From assembly GCA_031216915.1 (NCBI GenBank), contig CM062289.1, forward strand, positions 391,246,674-391,310,673: 64,000 nt of DNA, in the 5' to 3' direction. Origin of the DNA: Pictodentalium vernedei (taxonomy: Eukaryota; Mollusca; Scaphopoda; Dentaliida; Dentaliidae). The position numbers and the translations under genes are program-made. The notes below the pieces were generated by a model. The model searched no databases. It was not told where the DNA came from and saw nothing but the letters and a program-made list of their open reading frames with translations. How positions within the stretch are numbered: position 1 is the first letter of the stretch; each line of letters opens with the position of its first letter. Below are positions 37,219 to 47,356 of this stretch, piece by piece.

Positions 37219-37883
37219 CAGTGGAACCCTGTTAATTGAATAGCCACTTTGAAAATGAAAATTATTCAATTAACAGGAGTATTCAATTAATAGGATTGTG
37301 TTACTTTCCTGTATTTTAGAGATAAACTTAGCATTTATTCTATTATATCGTGTTTGACAGAGCTCTGTAAAACAAGATATAATAGATTAAATGCCGGGAT
37401 CGGATGTACTGAGACCAAATAGGTCTATAAACAAAGGAAAACTGGAGAGAGTCAGGATAATTTGTCGACAGGTTACAAGATTTTTTATTCAATTAACAGG
37501 AGTTTCCTCTTTAACCAATATTCAATTAACAGGTCAAATTTGTACTGGAGGTATGGTAAATGGTTTTGTTGGGAAATTACATTCAATTAACAGGGTTATT
37601 CAGTTAACCCTTTACCTAACCTGAAAAGCAGACGACACTTGCAAAAATAATTCTTGAATAACTAATTTTTTTCATTTTTTGTCTCAAAAACATAGGTTAT
37701 GACCCCTCGTTGGAACGAGCTCGACGAGCTCGTTCCAATGAGGGGTCATAACCTATGTTTTTGAGACAAAAAATGAAAAAAATAATGAAAAGTAATTGGC
37801 GATTTTTGAGAATAGCGCTGGCCGGTTTGGGCCGTTACGTTAGGTAAAGGGTTAAGAGAGATCCAATTAAGTGGGCTCCACTG
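37219..37883. mobile_element. pogo/Tigger-like non-autonomous element with nested TTAA MITE
   Basis: TA-flanked inverted ends CAGTGGAACCCTGTTAATTG and (right, reversed) CAGTGGAGCCCACTTAATTG. The inside repeats ATTCAATTAACAGG several times. Without the TTAA MITE at 37604-37855 it is about 410 bp, like the complete copy at 53225-53653. TIR sequence and TA targets point to the pogo/Tigger branch of Tc1/mariner; no transposase. Confidence 0.75.
37604..37855. mobile_element. TTAA palindromic MITE, variant type, nested
   Basis: 252 bp, TTAACCCTTTACCTAACC to GTTAGGTAAAGGGTTAA. The centre differs from the other copies (ttgtctcaaaaacatagg arms). It is inserted in the pogo-like element: the intact copy reads cagTTAAgagatatcc, here cagTTAA-element-TTAAgagagatcc. 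This shows the target and duplication are exactly TTAA. Confidence 0.9.
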
Positions 37884-38088
37884 TATATGCTTCGATGTGC
37901 CTCACAGTTGGAAAAGGTTCAGTGAGATTTTTAAAACAGTGTGTTGCATATTATATCATCAGTAAAAGCAGAGACACACAAATGTTGGTTTGTATTTGAG
38001 TTTTAGCTCACATTCCGCTATTATGGCTATATCAACACCACAACATAAAGTCAAATTTAGCAAAATTCTCACTCTAGTTCATTGGATA

Positions 38089-38334
38089 ATCCTTTACCCA
38101 ATGCACACAATATCAAAATTTATTATATTAAATATTATTTTTTTCAATTTTTTCAAAAAAGTTCATCATAACCATATCATGTTACACTTCATTGGAATGA
38201 GACCAACGAGCTTGTTCCAGTGAGGCAGCACATGATAGGATTTTGTTGAAATTTTTTGGAAAAACATTTTTTTTTTTAATTACTCAATTTGTATATAATG
38301 TGGGTGGATGCAGCGGATTCATTAGGTGAAGTGT
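38089..38334. mobile_element. TTAA palindromic MITE, diverged copy
   Basis: Begins taatcctttacccaatg and ends ttaggtgaagtgttg; the central accatatcatgttacac hairpin has many mismatches. Confidence 0.7.
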
Positions 38335-38336
38335 TG

Positions 38337-38660
38337 TTTATTTATTTATTTATTTATTGGTGTTTAAGGTCACATATTTCTGCACAATGGCTAATGGGAC
38401 AGCAACCGGGAAATGGTGAAGTTTAGTCAATCGTTTATACCCAAGTTGACCATTTCAGAGGACTTTCACCCCAAGCATTAGTTACTGGGTCCAATTTTAT
38501 CAGTAAAACAGAGCTTGTTTACCACAGTAAATGGGCACAGTTTCATTTTTGCAATTCCCACGAGGGAGGTGAAAAGCTAACAGGTCCTTTGGTATCAGTG
38601 AAACTTGGTTACCACAGTAACCAAGCACTACTCCAATTCTTGGCAATCCCCAAGGAAGAA
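38337..38660 (-). mobile_element. Second SINE-like family copy
   Basis: (TTTA)n, ttggtgtttaaggtcacata, then gtaaaacagagcttgtttac and ccacagtaaatgggcac; abuts the TTAA MITE at 38089-38334. Confidence 0.65.
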
Positions 38661-38744
38661 GATACACAAATACACTCCAGAATAATCACACCACTAAAGA
38701 TCAACACATAACTCCCTTGTGTGTTCTCAGAAGTCAAGGCTGAA

Positions 38745-38992
38745 AATAAATAGTAGACTGTGATCTTCAGAATGAGGACCCCAGAGGGTGAACTTGGTGA
38801 TGCTACCCTGCACAGCAGGGTAGCATCACTAAATTTACCCTCTGTGAACCTCAATCTGAATCAAGGTCTTAAACCTAAACAGCAAGAGGTACCCAGAGGA
38901 TAAATTGGTACACTGTATGGGATAGCATCAGCAAATTCACCCTCTGGGGACCTCATTCTGTAAATGACAGATTGATTATTTTCAGGCTTTCA
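38745..38992. repeat. Inverted repeat plus duplicated block, first copy
   Basis: The left half (tcagaatgaggaccccagag ... gatgctaccctg) is inverted in cagggtagcatcac ... ccctctgtgaacctcaatctga. The block from 38832 to 38992 recurs at 39873-40032. Confidence 0.75.
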
Positions 38993-39510
38993 GTCAGAAG
39001 TGAAACAGAATTCAATTATATTGGGAAAATTAAGAACTAAGGTCTTTGTACTGCTGAAAACCTTGTTACTGTTCTTCCGAAACTCTGTTGATCAAAAAAG
39101 AATGCACTTTTCAAATATGAATGACTTTATTTCATAAGTAGATAATAAAATTGCATAATAAATTGAAAAATGAGAAAAGAGCAATGATGAATTCATAAAT
39201 GCAAGTAAATTTTTCTTGACAAGCATGATCAAATGACATAAAGACAAAGAACACTTTAATAGCATAGTTTTTTTGTAGGAAATAAGTTGATATTCTGCAA
39301 AGGAATTATTTACACATAAGTTTACACCATTCAGCTGCCATCTTTTTCACATGAACAGGATAATATTATCAATAATCTACATGGGAATTGTCTACACGGG
39401 ATAAGCATTGCCCTGCTTCTCAGAACTACAGTGGGGGAGGTCAAGTAACAAAACCCCAACAAATCTGTTGTCTGTTTATCTCCAGAATACCAGGAAAATG
39501 ACAAAATCTG

Positions 39511-39567
39511 TGTTAATTGAAAAACTTTTGTTGGCAAAGTGGCTATTCAATTAACAAGGTTCCACTG
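39511..39567. mobile_element. pogo-like element, terminal fragment (reversed)
   Basis: Ends ...aacaaggttccactg followed by TA, the inverted left terminus of the pogo-like family. Confidence 0.7.
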
Positions 39568-39872
39568 TATCATCATGGTTATAAAAAAACAATTTTTTCT
39601 TACTATTATCCTGAAATGTTTTTTGTCTTGTACTATAGATACATAAAAGCCACCAACTGTTTTTGAGTTGGAATCAGAAATTTCTCATGAATGATTGAAA
39701 GAAAATATAAGTTTTCACAAGTGGTTGAAAGTCACAAGTAAAAACTTACGATTTCCATGCTGTCACCCATAATTCTGGTACCCGTTTTAAAAAAAGTAGA
39801 TATTCTTTTTATTATTCGACTCAGTCAAGAAAATCCTCTCAAGATCTAGTATCAATGATGCAGAAGAAATCA

Positions 39873-40032
39873 CTAAATTTACCCTCTCTGAACCTCAATC
39901 TGAATCAGGGTCTCAAAACTAAACAGAGAGAGGTACCCAGAGGATAAATTGGCCCACTGTATGGTATAGCATCATCAAATTCACCCTCTGGGGACTTCAT
40001 TCTGAAAATGTCAGATTGCTTATTTTCAGGCC
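39873..40032. repeat. Duplicated block, second copy
   Basis: About 160 bp from aaatttaccctctctgaacc to ttattttcaggcc, roughly nine in ten bases like 38832-38992, same orientation, 1 kb apart. Confidence 0.75.
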
Positions 40033-40351
40033 TGGCACCCACATCCAGGGCATTGGTTATCAGGTCCAATTAGAACTTCAACCCTCTGCACCCTGATGTC
40101 AAAATGACAAAGTTTTCAGAAGCAAATATTTCCCATAATGCAGTGTGATATTTAGCAAAACATACCTTATTTATTATATAATTGGTTAAATTCATAGTTG
40201 AAAAAGAGAAAAACAAAGTGACTGGTGATAATTCTGTTGTATCACCAGAATGCCAGGGTTAAAGCAAAACTTTCTTAGCACAATACATTAGTACTACTCC
40301 ACCTCCAAAGGTTCCACTTAGGAAATCTAAATGCAACACACATGTTTATAC

Positions 40352-40410
40352 AGTGGAAACCTGTTACTTAAAAAAATGTCAGCCAAAAATATTCAATATT
40401 CAAATAACTG
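40352..40410. mobile_element. pogo-like element, left-end fragment
   Basis: TA then CAGTGGAAACCTGTTACTT and a diverged ATTCAATATTC stretch; only about 60 bp recognisable. Confidence 0.5.
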
Positions 40411-40982
40411 CAAATTGATTTTTCATAAGCTGGTGGGTCAACCTGTCCAAGGACAGGAAAGACACTTCCTGGTTAGCAGGCTTGACTGTCCAAGGATAGA
40501 AATGTAGCCCACTGCACATCAAGGGAGATAATCAAAGCTGGAACTTTCTCCCATTGATACAACAGATGAAGAATTTAATACAGTGTCGCTCGTTTGAAAG
40601 AGGTCAAATAGTCATTTCTTTAATACAGTGAAACCTTGTTAATTGAATTGCCACTTTGTCAATGAAAATTATTCAATTAACAGGCATATTCAATTAACAG
40701 GGATTGTGTCACTTTCCTGTATTCTGGAGATAAACTTTGTATTTATTCTATTTATAACTTGTTTGACAGAGCTCTATAATAGATTAAATGCCTGTATTGG
40801 ATGTTCTGAGGCCAAATATGTCTATAAACAAAGAAAAACTGGGGAAAGTCATTGTAATTTCTACACAGGTTACAAGATTTTTTATTCAATTGACAGGCCA
40901 AATTTGTACAAGAGGTATGGTAAATGGTTTTGTGTTGGGAATTTATATTAAATTAACAGGGTTATTCAGTTAAGAGATATAT

Positions 40983-42500
40983 ATACTGAGTCAAAAAAGA
41001 AAGTATAATAAACTTTGAGGAGCAAATTTTTTTAGTATCATCGACTTTAATCCCAAACAAAATGTTGTAAATTCATATTTCGAGTTAAGCTGTATGAATT
41101 TGCATAATTTCATGTTCTTACTGTTGCCAGCGTCACTCAGGACGTCGCAATTCAGACATAGGGTGAAATGAAAAGTTCACACATGCAGTCAATAGCATGT
41201 ATGTCCACCGTTTGCCTCTTGGATGGCAAGACATCGACGGCGCATGGACCTGATAAGTCTCTGGATGTCACCCTGTGGTACTGCGTTCCACTCCTGCCTT
41301 AGAACATTACGTAAATCACCTAACATCTGAAGATCATGAAGTCGTACCTGACGGTCCAATTGATCCCAAAGATGCTAGACTGGCGCCAAATCTGGCAAAA
41401 GTGGGTGCCAGGGAAGAAGTTTGATGCTCTGATCCTCAAGAAAGTCATGACAGATATGCACCATGTGACATCGGGCATTATCTTACTGGAATAACTGCAA
41501 TCCAATGTTAACGTTGAACAATTAGACAACAGCAGCATTAAGAATTTCGTCCCTATATCGCTGCCCATTCAGATTATCATCGATGAAGATCAAATGTATT
41601 CGATGGTTAAAGGAAGTTTCTGCCCAAACCATTACACTACCCCCGCCGAAACAGTAGCATTCCCGCACGCAAGCATCAGAAATCCATTCTACATGTCGGC
41701 GATACACTCTTGCCCTACCATCAGCGCGCCATAGATGAAATCTTTATTCATCACTAAAAAGAACTGTGCTCCTACGCTGCTGAGTCCAGTGAAAACGCTG
41801 ACGTACCCATTCCATTTTGACGGTACGATGCCGTTGGGTAAGGATTGGTCTGTGGTATGGATGCCTACTTCGGATGCCGTGTTCAGCAAGTCTGTTGCGG
41901 ACAGTTTGTGCACTGGTTCTATTGTTCGTTATACCAGGAGTAATTGCTGCTGTCCTCCTCGCCGGAAAGAAGCGTTCCCGCAAGTGAGACGTCCTGATGT
42001 GTCAGTCTTTTGCAGGGGTCGTAACTCTTGGTCGACCTGAACGCGGTCGGTCGGCAGTAGATCCAGTGTTTCTATACCTTCCAATGAGATGGTAAATAGT
42101 GGTCACAGTGACTCCAACCTCAGCAGCGAGCTCCTCTGGAGGTATCCCAGCCTCATGCATACCAATGGCATGCAACCTCTGATTTTCGGTTAACCTTGGC
42201 ATTTTTTAAAATGTCGGAAGATAAAAACTAGCAGGTTTTCTCAATAACCCAGGCTCTCTAGCACAACATAACACAGAGAAAATCGTCGGTCACCCATTCA
42301 ATTTGACATCTCTTGTTGCACATGCTATTTTGAAATCCGTAGCAAAATTGTATACGGTTGGGTGGACAACAACAATATGTCATTAAACTCTTTGCACAAC
42401 TTCTAGTCCACAAACATGCAACATTAGAACTATTATATTTCATCCTTTTTGCTATTTTTTCACATTTGTTTCTATTATACTTTCCTTTTTGACTCAGTAT
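40983..42500 (-). mobile_element. Tc1-like DNA transposon (DD34E type), dead
   Basis: Inverted repeats of 28 bp (left 40983-41010 atactgagtcaaaaaagaaa, right 42473-42500) match with one difference and are flanked by TA. Between them lies a Tc1 transposase on the minus strand. The length, 1518 bp, is typical. It sits inside a pogo-like element whose ends lie at 40626 and 42519, so it is the younger of the two. Confidence 0.93.
41189..42202 (-). pseudogene. Tc1-type transposase, broken
   Basis: Starting with MPRLTENQRLHAIGMHEAG at 42202, the N-terminal helix-turn-helix region (EELAAEVGVTVTTIYHLIGR) and the GRPR linker are clear. The catalytic core follows in shifted frames: first Asp in LFSDE (about 41744), second in DNARCH (about 41475), and PDLAPV-HLWD where the third catalytic residue should be; that codon is now a stop. 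There are 34 residues between the second and third positions, hence DD34E. The C-terminus NGGHTCY ends at 41189. At least one frameshift after 42002, a stop just before DNARCH and the stop at the catalytic Glu show it cannot work. In life it cut and pasted the element at TA sites. Confidence 0.92.
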
Positions 42501-42565
42501 AATTAAGTGGGCTCAAGTGTATTCATGAAAAAGTGGTGTATAAAGGAAAATTTGACAGTTCTAAA

Positions 42566-42795
42566 TTTATTTATTGGTGTTTAAGGTCACGTATTTTTGC
42601 ACAATGGCTAATCATGACCACACCATAAGTATCAACTCAAGACAAGGGGTGAGCGTTAATAAGCCATGTTGCCCATTTTAGAGAGGGTTTGCACCTCCCA
42701 AGCATTGGTGACTGGGTCCTATTTTACCAGTAAAACAGAGCCTGTTTACCGCAGTGAACAGGCACTGCTTCACTTCCCGGGGTTCCCGTGGGGAT
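42566..42795 (-). mobile_element. Second SINE-like family copy
   Basis: tttattggtgtttaaggtca, gagagggtttgcacctccca, gtaaaacagagcctgtttac and acttcccggggttcccgtg in order. Confidence 0.7.
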
Positions 42796-44010
42796 TACAG
42801 TTCTAAAATAAATTGTAAAAAAAAATACTAAATATTATTGGTAGGTAATAATGAATTATTTTTTTTTCTGTAAACATTATGAATTTATTTATTTATTGGT
42901 GTTTAAGGTCCCTTTCAGCATCTGTGGCTATATCATGATGCAACATAGGTATGAAGTCAAGTTTATCCAATCGTTTATACCTTTTCTGGTCACTGTAAAG
43001 GACTTCCACCCCAGTGTTGACTAACATGTCCCATTTTGCCAACAGTAAACAAGCACTGCTCCATTTTCTGGGGTTCCCATGTGGGACACACATTATGAAA
43101 TGAGTTAGTCAAATTTCCTTAAAATATAGGGTAAATAGATCTCTGCTTTAAAGAAATATGAGATTAAAAAAGATATTCTATCAAGATTGCGGTGTGCAAG
43201 CTTATCAAGAAATTGGTGCCCAGAGATATTTTATCAAGAACATATAGTTCGTAAAAATTGTAAAGTGTAATGTTAATAATTTACAATTGTTAATTATTAA
43301 ATCAATAAAGAGAATAATACACAAGCATTATGTAGTCAACTAAAAAAAATACATGCAGCTGTTCATAAAATGTTGAATGCAATGCACTTTCCATGCAATG
43401 ATTGCCTTTATCATATGACTATCACAATTATTCCCTTACGATATTGCATATTCTTCATCATTGAATTATATAAAAAATGTTTTTAGCAGAGCTCGAAAAG
43501 ACAAGTAATGCAGTAACATTACATCACCGAAATTTGTTTTGCATTTCCAAAATAGAAGAATGGCATCACATGCCAGCATATTTTTCATCAAAATTTTACT
43601 TCTCCTCTTTCATTTATTAAGGATTGCGATTTTTCAGATATGCCCTGCTAGAGGTTTTCACAAATGTTTAGATTTTTATGTGATAGTTTGGTTGTTCTCT
43701 CGAGTTGTTGTTGTCAGATTTTGCAGAAGCCTAGTATTATTTTACAGAGTAATTCTTATGATTCGGTTTTGGCAGGGTCAAGCCACGAGCTGCAGCCAGC
43801 AACTATGCTGGCATCTGTCTTTGGGGAGGGGGGGGGGGGTGGGGAATGAACAGAGTTTAGGCAGCTTATCACTATTGCCTATCCATATCCATTCTGGCTG
43901 TTGATTTGAATTTCAAAAAGAGCTGAAAACTTGCCAAAACAATGATAGGAGTTTAACTGCACTTACTCGTATTAACTTTGAACTCTTAACCCGCTGAGTA
44001 TTTTCAAGAT
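42796..44010. other. Host-gene intron, mostly unassigned
   Basis: Apart from a SINE-like copy (42882-43087) and a G run at 43825, I see no recognisable element. The 121-codon plus-strand frame at 43539 has no protein-like features. Confidence 0.4.
42882..43087 (-). mobile_element. Second SINE-like family copy
   Basis: tttatttattggtgtttaag through gtaaacaagcactgctccat and tctggggttcccatgtggg. Confidence 0.7.
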
Positions 44011-44029
44011 ATTTTTCATCAAATCTAGT

Positions 44030-44201
44030 TGTTACCAGTATTGTTAGTGTTACCTGCATTGAGTTCATCCGTTTCTGATTCCGTATTTTAAGATACTTGG
44101 AAACACAGGAAACATAAAACAGGAAGTCATTGTACATGTGCTTTGGAGGAGCAAAACAGTTGAAAGTCGTCTTGAATATAAACATATGTGAGTATTTAAC
44201 A
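44030..44201 (+). repeat. 5' LTR of the Copia fossil
   Basis: 172 bp, TG...CA ends, matching the 3' LTR at all but one position; preceded by CTAGT. Confidence 0.92.
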
Positions 44202-44202
44202 G

Positions 44203-44214
44203 TGGTAGCAGAGC
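44203..44214 (+). other. Primer-binding site, initiator-Met type
   Basis: TGGTAGCAGAGC directly after the 5' LTR is close to the complement of the 3' end of animal initiator-Met tRNA (11 of 12 bases by my recollection of that tRNA), the usual Ty1/Copia primer. Confidence 0.6.
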
Positions 44215-44430
44215 GAGGTTATTGATGAAGGGCAGAATTGCATATCAACCAGATGGATTTGCAACATTAAAGATACCCCAAATGGACAGATAAAAAAGGC
44301 TAGACTGGTTGCTCGGGGATTCGAAGACACAGAACGCCAGAATGTTGAAAAGAATTCACCTACATGTTCCAAGGAGTCTTTAAGAGTTGCACTTGCTATT
44401 ATTGCTCAAAAAGGATGGAAACCAGAGTCT

Positions 44431-45636
44431 ATGGATGTGAAGACTGCATTTTTACAAGGATCAGCCTTATCAAGAAATGTTTATTTACGACCTCCAAGTG
44501 AATCACTTACAGACGGCATCATCTGGCACCTGAAAAAATGTGTATATGGCTTAACTGATGCGTCTCTGTGCTGGTATAATAAAGTTAAACAAGTTATGAT
44601 TGATTGTGAGGCAAGAATATCTTCTATTGACCCTGCATTATTTTACTGGTTCGATGATGTCAGTGGATTACAAGGATTATTGGCAAGCCATGTGGATGAT
44701 TTTATTTGGGCAGGTGATAGTGGCTTTGAACAAAATGTTATCTTCAAAATTAGAAAGTTATTAAATATCAGCAGAGAAGAATCGGACACATTTAAATATA
44801 TAGGGCTCCAACTTTCATCCAACATTAACTGCATATCTCTGGATCAGTTTGAATACATGAAATGTCTCCAGCAAATCACCATAGCTAAAGAAAGAACTCA
44901 ACAAAAAGAATCCAATTTGAACAAAAGAGAAATTGACAATATGAGAACTAAAATTGGTCAGATTCTCTGGGTAGCAACTCAAACAAGACCAGATGTAATG
45001 TTTGATGCCTCCCTGCTAGCTTCTTGCATAAATAATGCCAAAGTAAAAGATATGTTAGAAATCAACAAAGTAATTAAAAAAATAAAATCAGAATCAGTGA
45101 GCTTAAAATTTAACAGATTGGGAAGGGAAGATTCTTTAAAAATAGTGGTATACAGTGATGCATCCTTTGGAAATCTTCCAGATGGAAATAGCCAAGGTGG
45201 ACATATTGTTTTATTAATGGGCAACAGTGGCTTTGTTTCACCATTAACGTGGCAGTCTAAGAAAATACGGAGGGTTGTGCGCAGTACTCTTGCTGCAGAA
45301 ACTTTAGCACTATCAGATGCAGTGGATACTAGTGTTTATCTCGCACAACTCTACACAGAACTTACTTATGGTACAGCAAGACCTGAAATGTTGCCAATTG
45401 AATGTATTATTGACAACCATTCGTTATATGATACCATTCATACCAGCAACCAAGTTTGTGAAAAACGGTTAAGAGTTGAGATAGCAAGCATAAAAGAACT
45501 GCTAAAGTCCAGACAAATAAAGACACTAAGATGGAGTAACACCAAAGCTCAACTCGCAGACTGTCTTACCAAGAAGGGATCATCGTCCCTACTTCTTCTG
45601 AAATTGTTAGAGGAAGGAAAATTTGATTTGAACTAA
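44431..45636 (+). CDS. Copia reverse transcriptase / RNase H region
   Basis: A 401-residue frame begins MDVKTAFLQG, the hallmark of Copia reverse transcriptases, with the VDD catalytic motif near residue 89 (SHVDDFIWAGD). RNase H follows at about residues 235-400, with YSDASFGN, the SSTLAAET-like RSTLAAET motif and, near the end, LADCLTKKG. These parts belong to the 3' half of a Copia polyprotein; the gag, protease and integrase parts typical of the family are not seen. Its function in an intact element would be copying RNA into DNA in the virus-like particle. Here it is part of a fossil. Confidence 0.9.
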   Translation: MDVKTAFLQGSALSRNVYLRPPSESLTDGIIWHLKKCVYGLTDASLCWYNKVKQVMIDCEARISSIDPALFYWFDDVSGLQGLLASHVDDFIWAGDSGFEQNVIFKIRKLLNISREESDTFKYIGLQLSSNINCISLDQFEYMKCLQQITIAKERTQQKESNLNKREIDNMRTKIGQILWVATQTRPDVMFDASLLASCINNAKVKDMLEINKVIKKIKSESVSLKFNRLGREDSLKIVVYSDASFGNLPDGNSQGGHIVLLMGNSGFVSPLTWQSKKIRRVVRSTLAAETLALSDAVDTSVYLAQLYTELTYGTARPEMLPIECIIDNHSLYDTIHTSNQVCEKRLRVEIASIKELLKSRQIKTLRWSNTKAQLADCLTKKGSSSLLLLKLLEEGKFDLN

Positions 45637-45842
45637 ATACCTTAATCTAGTTTTTGAAAATAACTGTAAATAGACCTCATGAACGAAGATTTTTGATCAG
45701 GTAGATCAAAACTTGATATTTAGTTTCAAAAGGAAAATTGAAGTTGCTGTTTTCAAACCATTCATCTGTATGAATCCAAATTTAAGTTGCTGTGAATATT
45801 TGTGGATGTACATTTAATCTTCATCTTAGAAGAGAGAGGAGT

Positions 45843-46014
45843 TGTTACCAGTATTGTTAGTGTTACCTGCATTGAGTTCATCCGTTTCTGATTCCGTATT
45901 TTAAGATACTTGGAAACACAGGAAACATAAAACAGGAAGTCATTGTACATGTGCTTTGGAGGAGCAAAACAGTTGAAAGTCGTCTTGAGTATAAACATAT
46001 GTGAGTATTTAACA
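45843..46014 (+). repeat. 3' LTR of the Copia fossil
   Basis: 172 bp, preceded by the purine-rich agaagagagagga tract and followed by the CTAGT duplication. Confidence 0.92.
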
Positions 46015-46776
46015 CTAGTCATGGCTGCTATGAAGCAGCCATGACTAGATTTGATGAAAAATTAATCCAAGTGTACGATAAGAAATCATTGGTGAAAAAA
46101 TCTACTCCATTTATAGGATGAAAATTTTATTATATGTGCCCAAATTTTTTTTGGTGAAAAGAGAAACCCTGTGCTGGACAGTAATATCCACCAGCAGCAT
46201 GCAAAGTGTTAAAGGAGAGTGAGGTCATCTTGTAAATCTTTGTGTTGGGTCGGGAATTGTCTTTGGTCATGATATAACTGAAATAGGATAATATGCAGAG
46301 CTCTCTCACTCCTCCTGTGGTGTCTCATTTGACTGTTAATCTGCTCTTGTCAATTTGATGAAATCTGCCAAACCCAATCAATTAACTCTTTCTATAAACT
46401 CTATCTTGAATTAAGGCTTAGAAAGCACAACCATATTGATCACAGGTATGGGATAGCAAAGTTGGTGAGTTGTTTGCAGGGCTTAAAATTCATGTTTGAA
46501 TCAGAATTGATTCCCACAAATGATTCTCATAACAACATTGAGAATCAACTTTGATTCTAACAAAATATTCATTTGATTCTTGTCATAGATTCTAAAAGTG
46601 TCCAAAAAGGCCTCAAGAATTCAACTTATTTTTTGCTCCGTCATAAGGTAAACCTTTGACTAAGTAGTGGTGTCTTGTGAAATCTTGGCGGTTTGTACAT
46701 TGAAAACCACTATCAAGTACTGCAAGTTCCATTGACAAGACCAACAATGCTTGTGTATTGGAACAAGTGTTCTACA

Positions 46777-47356
46777 CAGGCATGTCAAAGTACCGCAGGC
46801 ACCAACATAGCAGGTACCGTGATGGGACAGAGCCTGTCCCGCTGAAACCGGTACTGAGACAAATCAACAACTGGACGACATATCGCAATCAGATGGCAGA
46901 AATTCTTATTTAAACTGCCCTAGTCCAAAATATCGCAAGACAAATATGGCATCGTCCAATTATTCTGCGATGACAACAAAGTAATCATAAAGCACGAAGA
47001 TCGTGCTTTATGATTACTTTGATGTCACCACATAATAATTTCTCTGAAGTAGCCAATGACGGCGCTTCCAGTGTCTCTGATGCGACGTTTGAAAAGTCAA
47101 AATGGTTGGGCTCATCCAGGTCATGGTGCTGACAGAACATGCACCTGTAGAGTGTTTTGATATGATCATTCACAAATAAGTTAAAAGTACGTCATGCAAG
47201 TGTGCCATACATGATTATCAGCCTGTTTACCGTTGTTCAATTAGGAATTTCCCCATAAAATAATTTTGTCCTGATACCGACGGGACAAAAGCTTCAGTAC
47301 CGGTACCAGTTGAAGCACGAGGGAACCGGCGGTACCGGTACTGGTTGACAAGCCTG
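46777..47356. mobile_element. hAT-like non-autonomous element
   Basis: Ends CAGGCATGTCAAAGTACCG and (reversed) CAGGCTTGTCAACCAGTACC. Flanked by gttctaca (46769-46776) and gttcgaca (47357-47364), an 8-bp duplication with one change, as hAT elements make. Contains the hairpin at 46971-47027. Confidence 0.8.
46971..47027. repeat. Hairpin inside the hAT-like element
   Basis: Arms of 21 bp are perfect (caaagtaatcataaagcacg) and extend to 27 with one mismatch, around a 3-base loop. Confidence 0.85.

Larger units (their letters stand above)
40626..42519. mobile_element. pogo/Tigger-like element split by Tc1
   Basis: Left end CAGTGAAACCTTGTTAATTG (40626) after TA; right end aattaagtgggctcaagtg (to 42519) before TA. 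The Tc1 element at 40983-42500 interrupts it near its right end, between gagatat and aattaagtgg. Confidence 0.75.
44030..46014 (+). mobile_element. Short Ty1/Copia LTR retrotransposon fossil
   Basis: Two 172-bp LTRs (44030-44201 and 45843-46014) begin TGTTACC and end TTTAACA, differ at one position, and are flanked by the 5-bp direct repeat CTAGT (44025-44029 and 46015-46019). A primer-binding site, a reverse transcriptase/RNase H reading frame and a purine-rich tract before the 3' LTR are present. At 1985 bp it is far shorter than a full Copia element, so it is internally incomplete and is a fossil. The near-identical LTRs mean a recent insertion. It lies in the large intron of the minus-strand gene. 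Confidence 0.92.
44011..46062. repeat. Perfect 62-bp hairpin split by the Copia insertion
   Basis: Taking out 44030-46019 joins 44011-44029 to 46020-46062. The joined host sequence is a perfect inverted repeat, two 29-bp arms (starting atttttcatcaaatc) around a 4-base loop. It is probably the centre of an older foldback MITE; the left flank begins TTAACCCGCTGAG at 43987. Confidence 0.8.

Noticed and set aside
39753-39777. Minus-strand exon of 25 nt (acceptor cgggtaccag, donor gtaagt)
   Set aside because: Splice sites look good, but 25 nt breaks the phase-1 chain and leads to a stop in the next exons. It also contains ATGGGTGACAGC, so an alternative first exon is not excluded.
43539-43904. 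Membrane protein gene on the plus strand (121 codons)
   Set aside because: Hydrophobic only because of T-rich DNA; no splice sites, no similarity recognised, and it ends in a G run.
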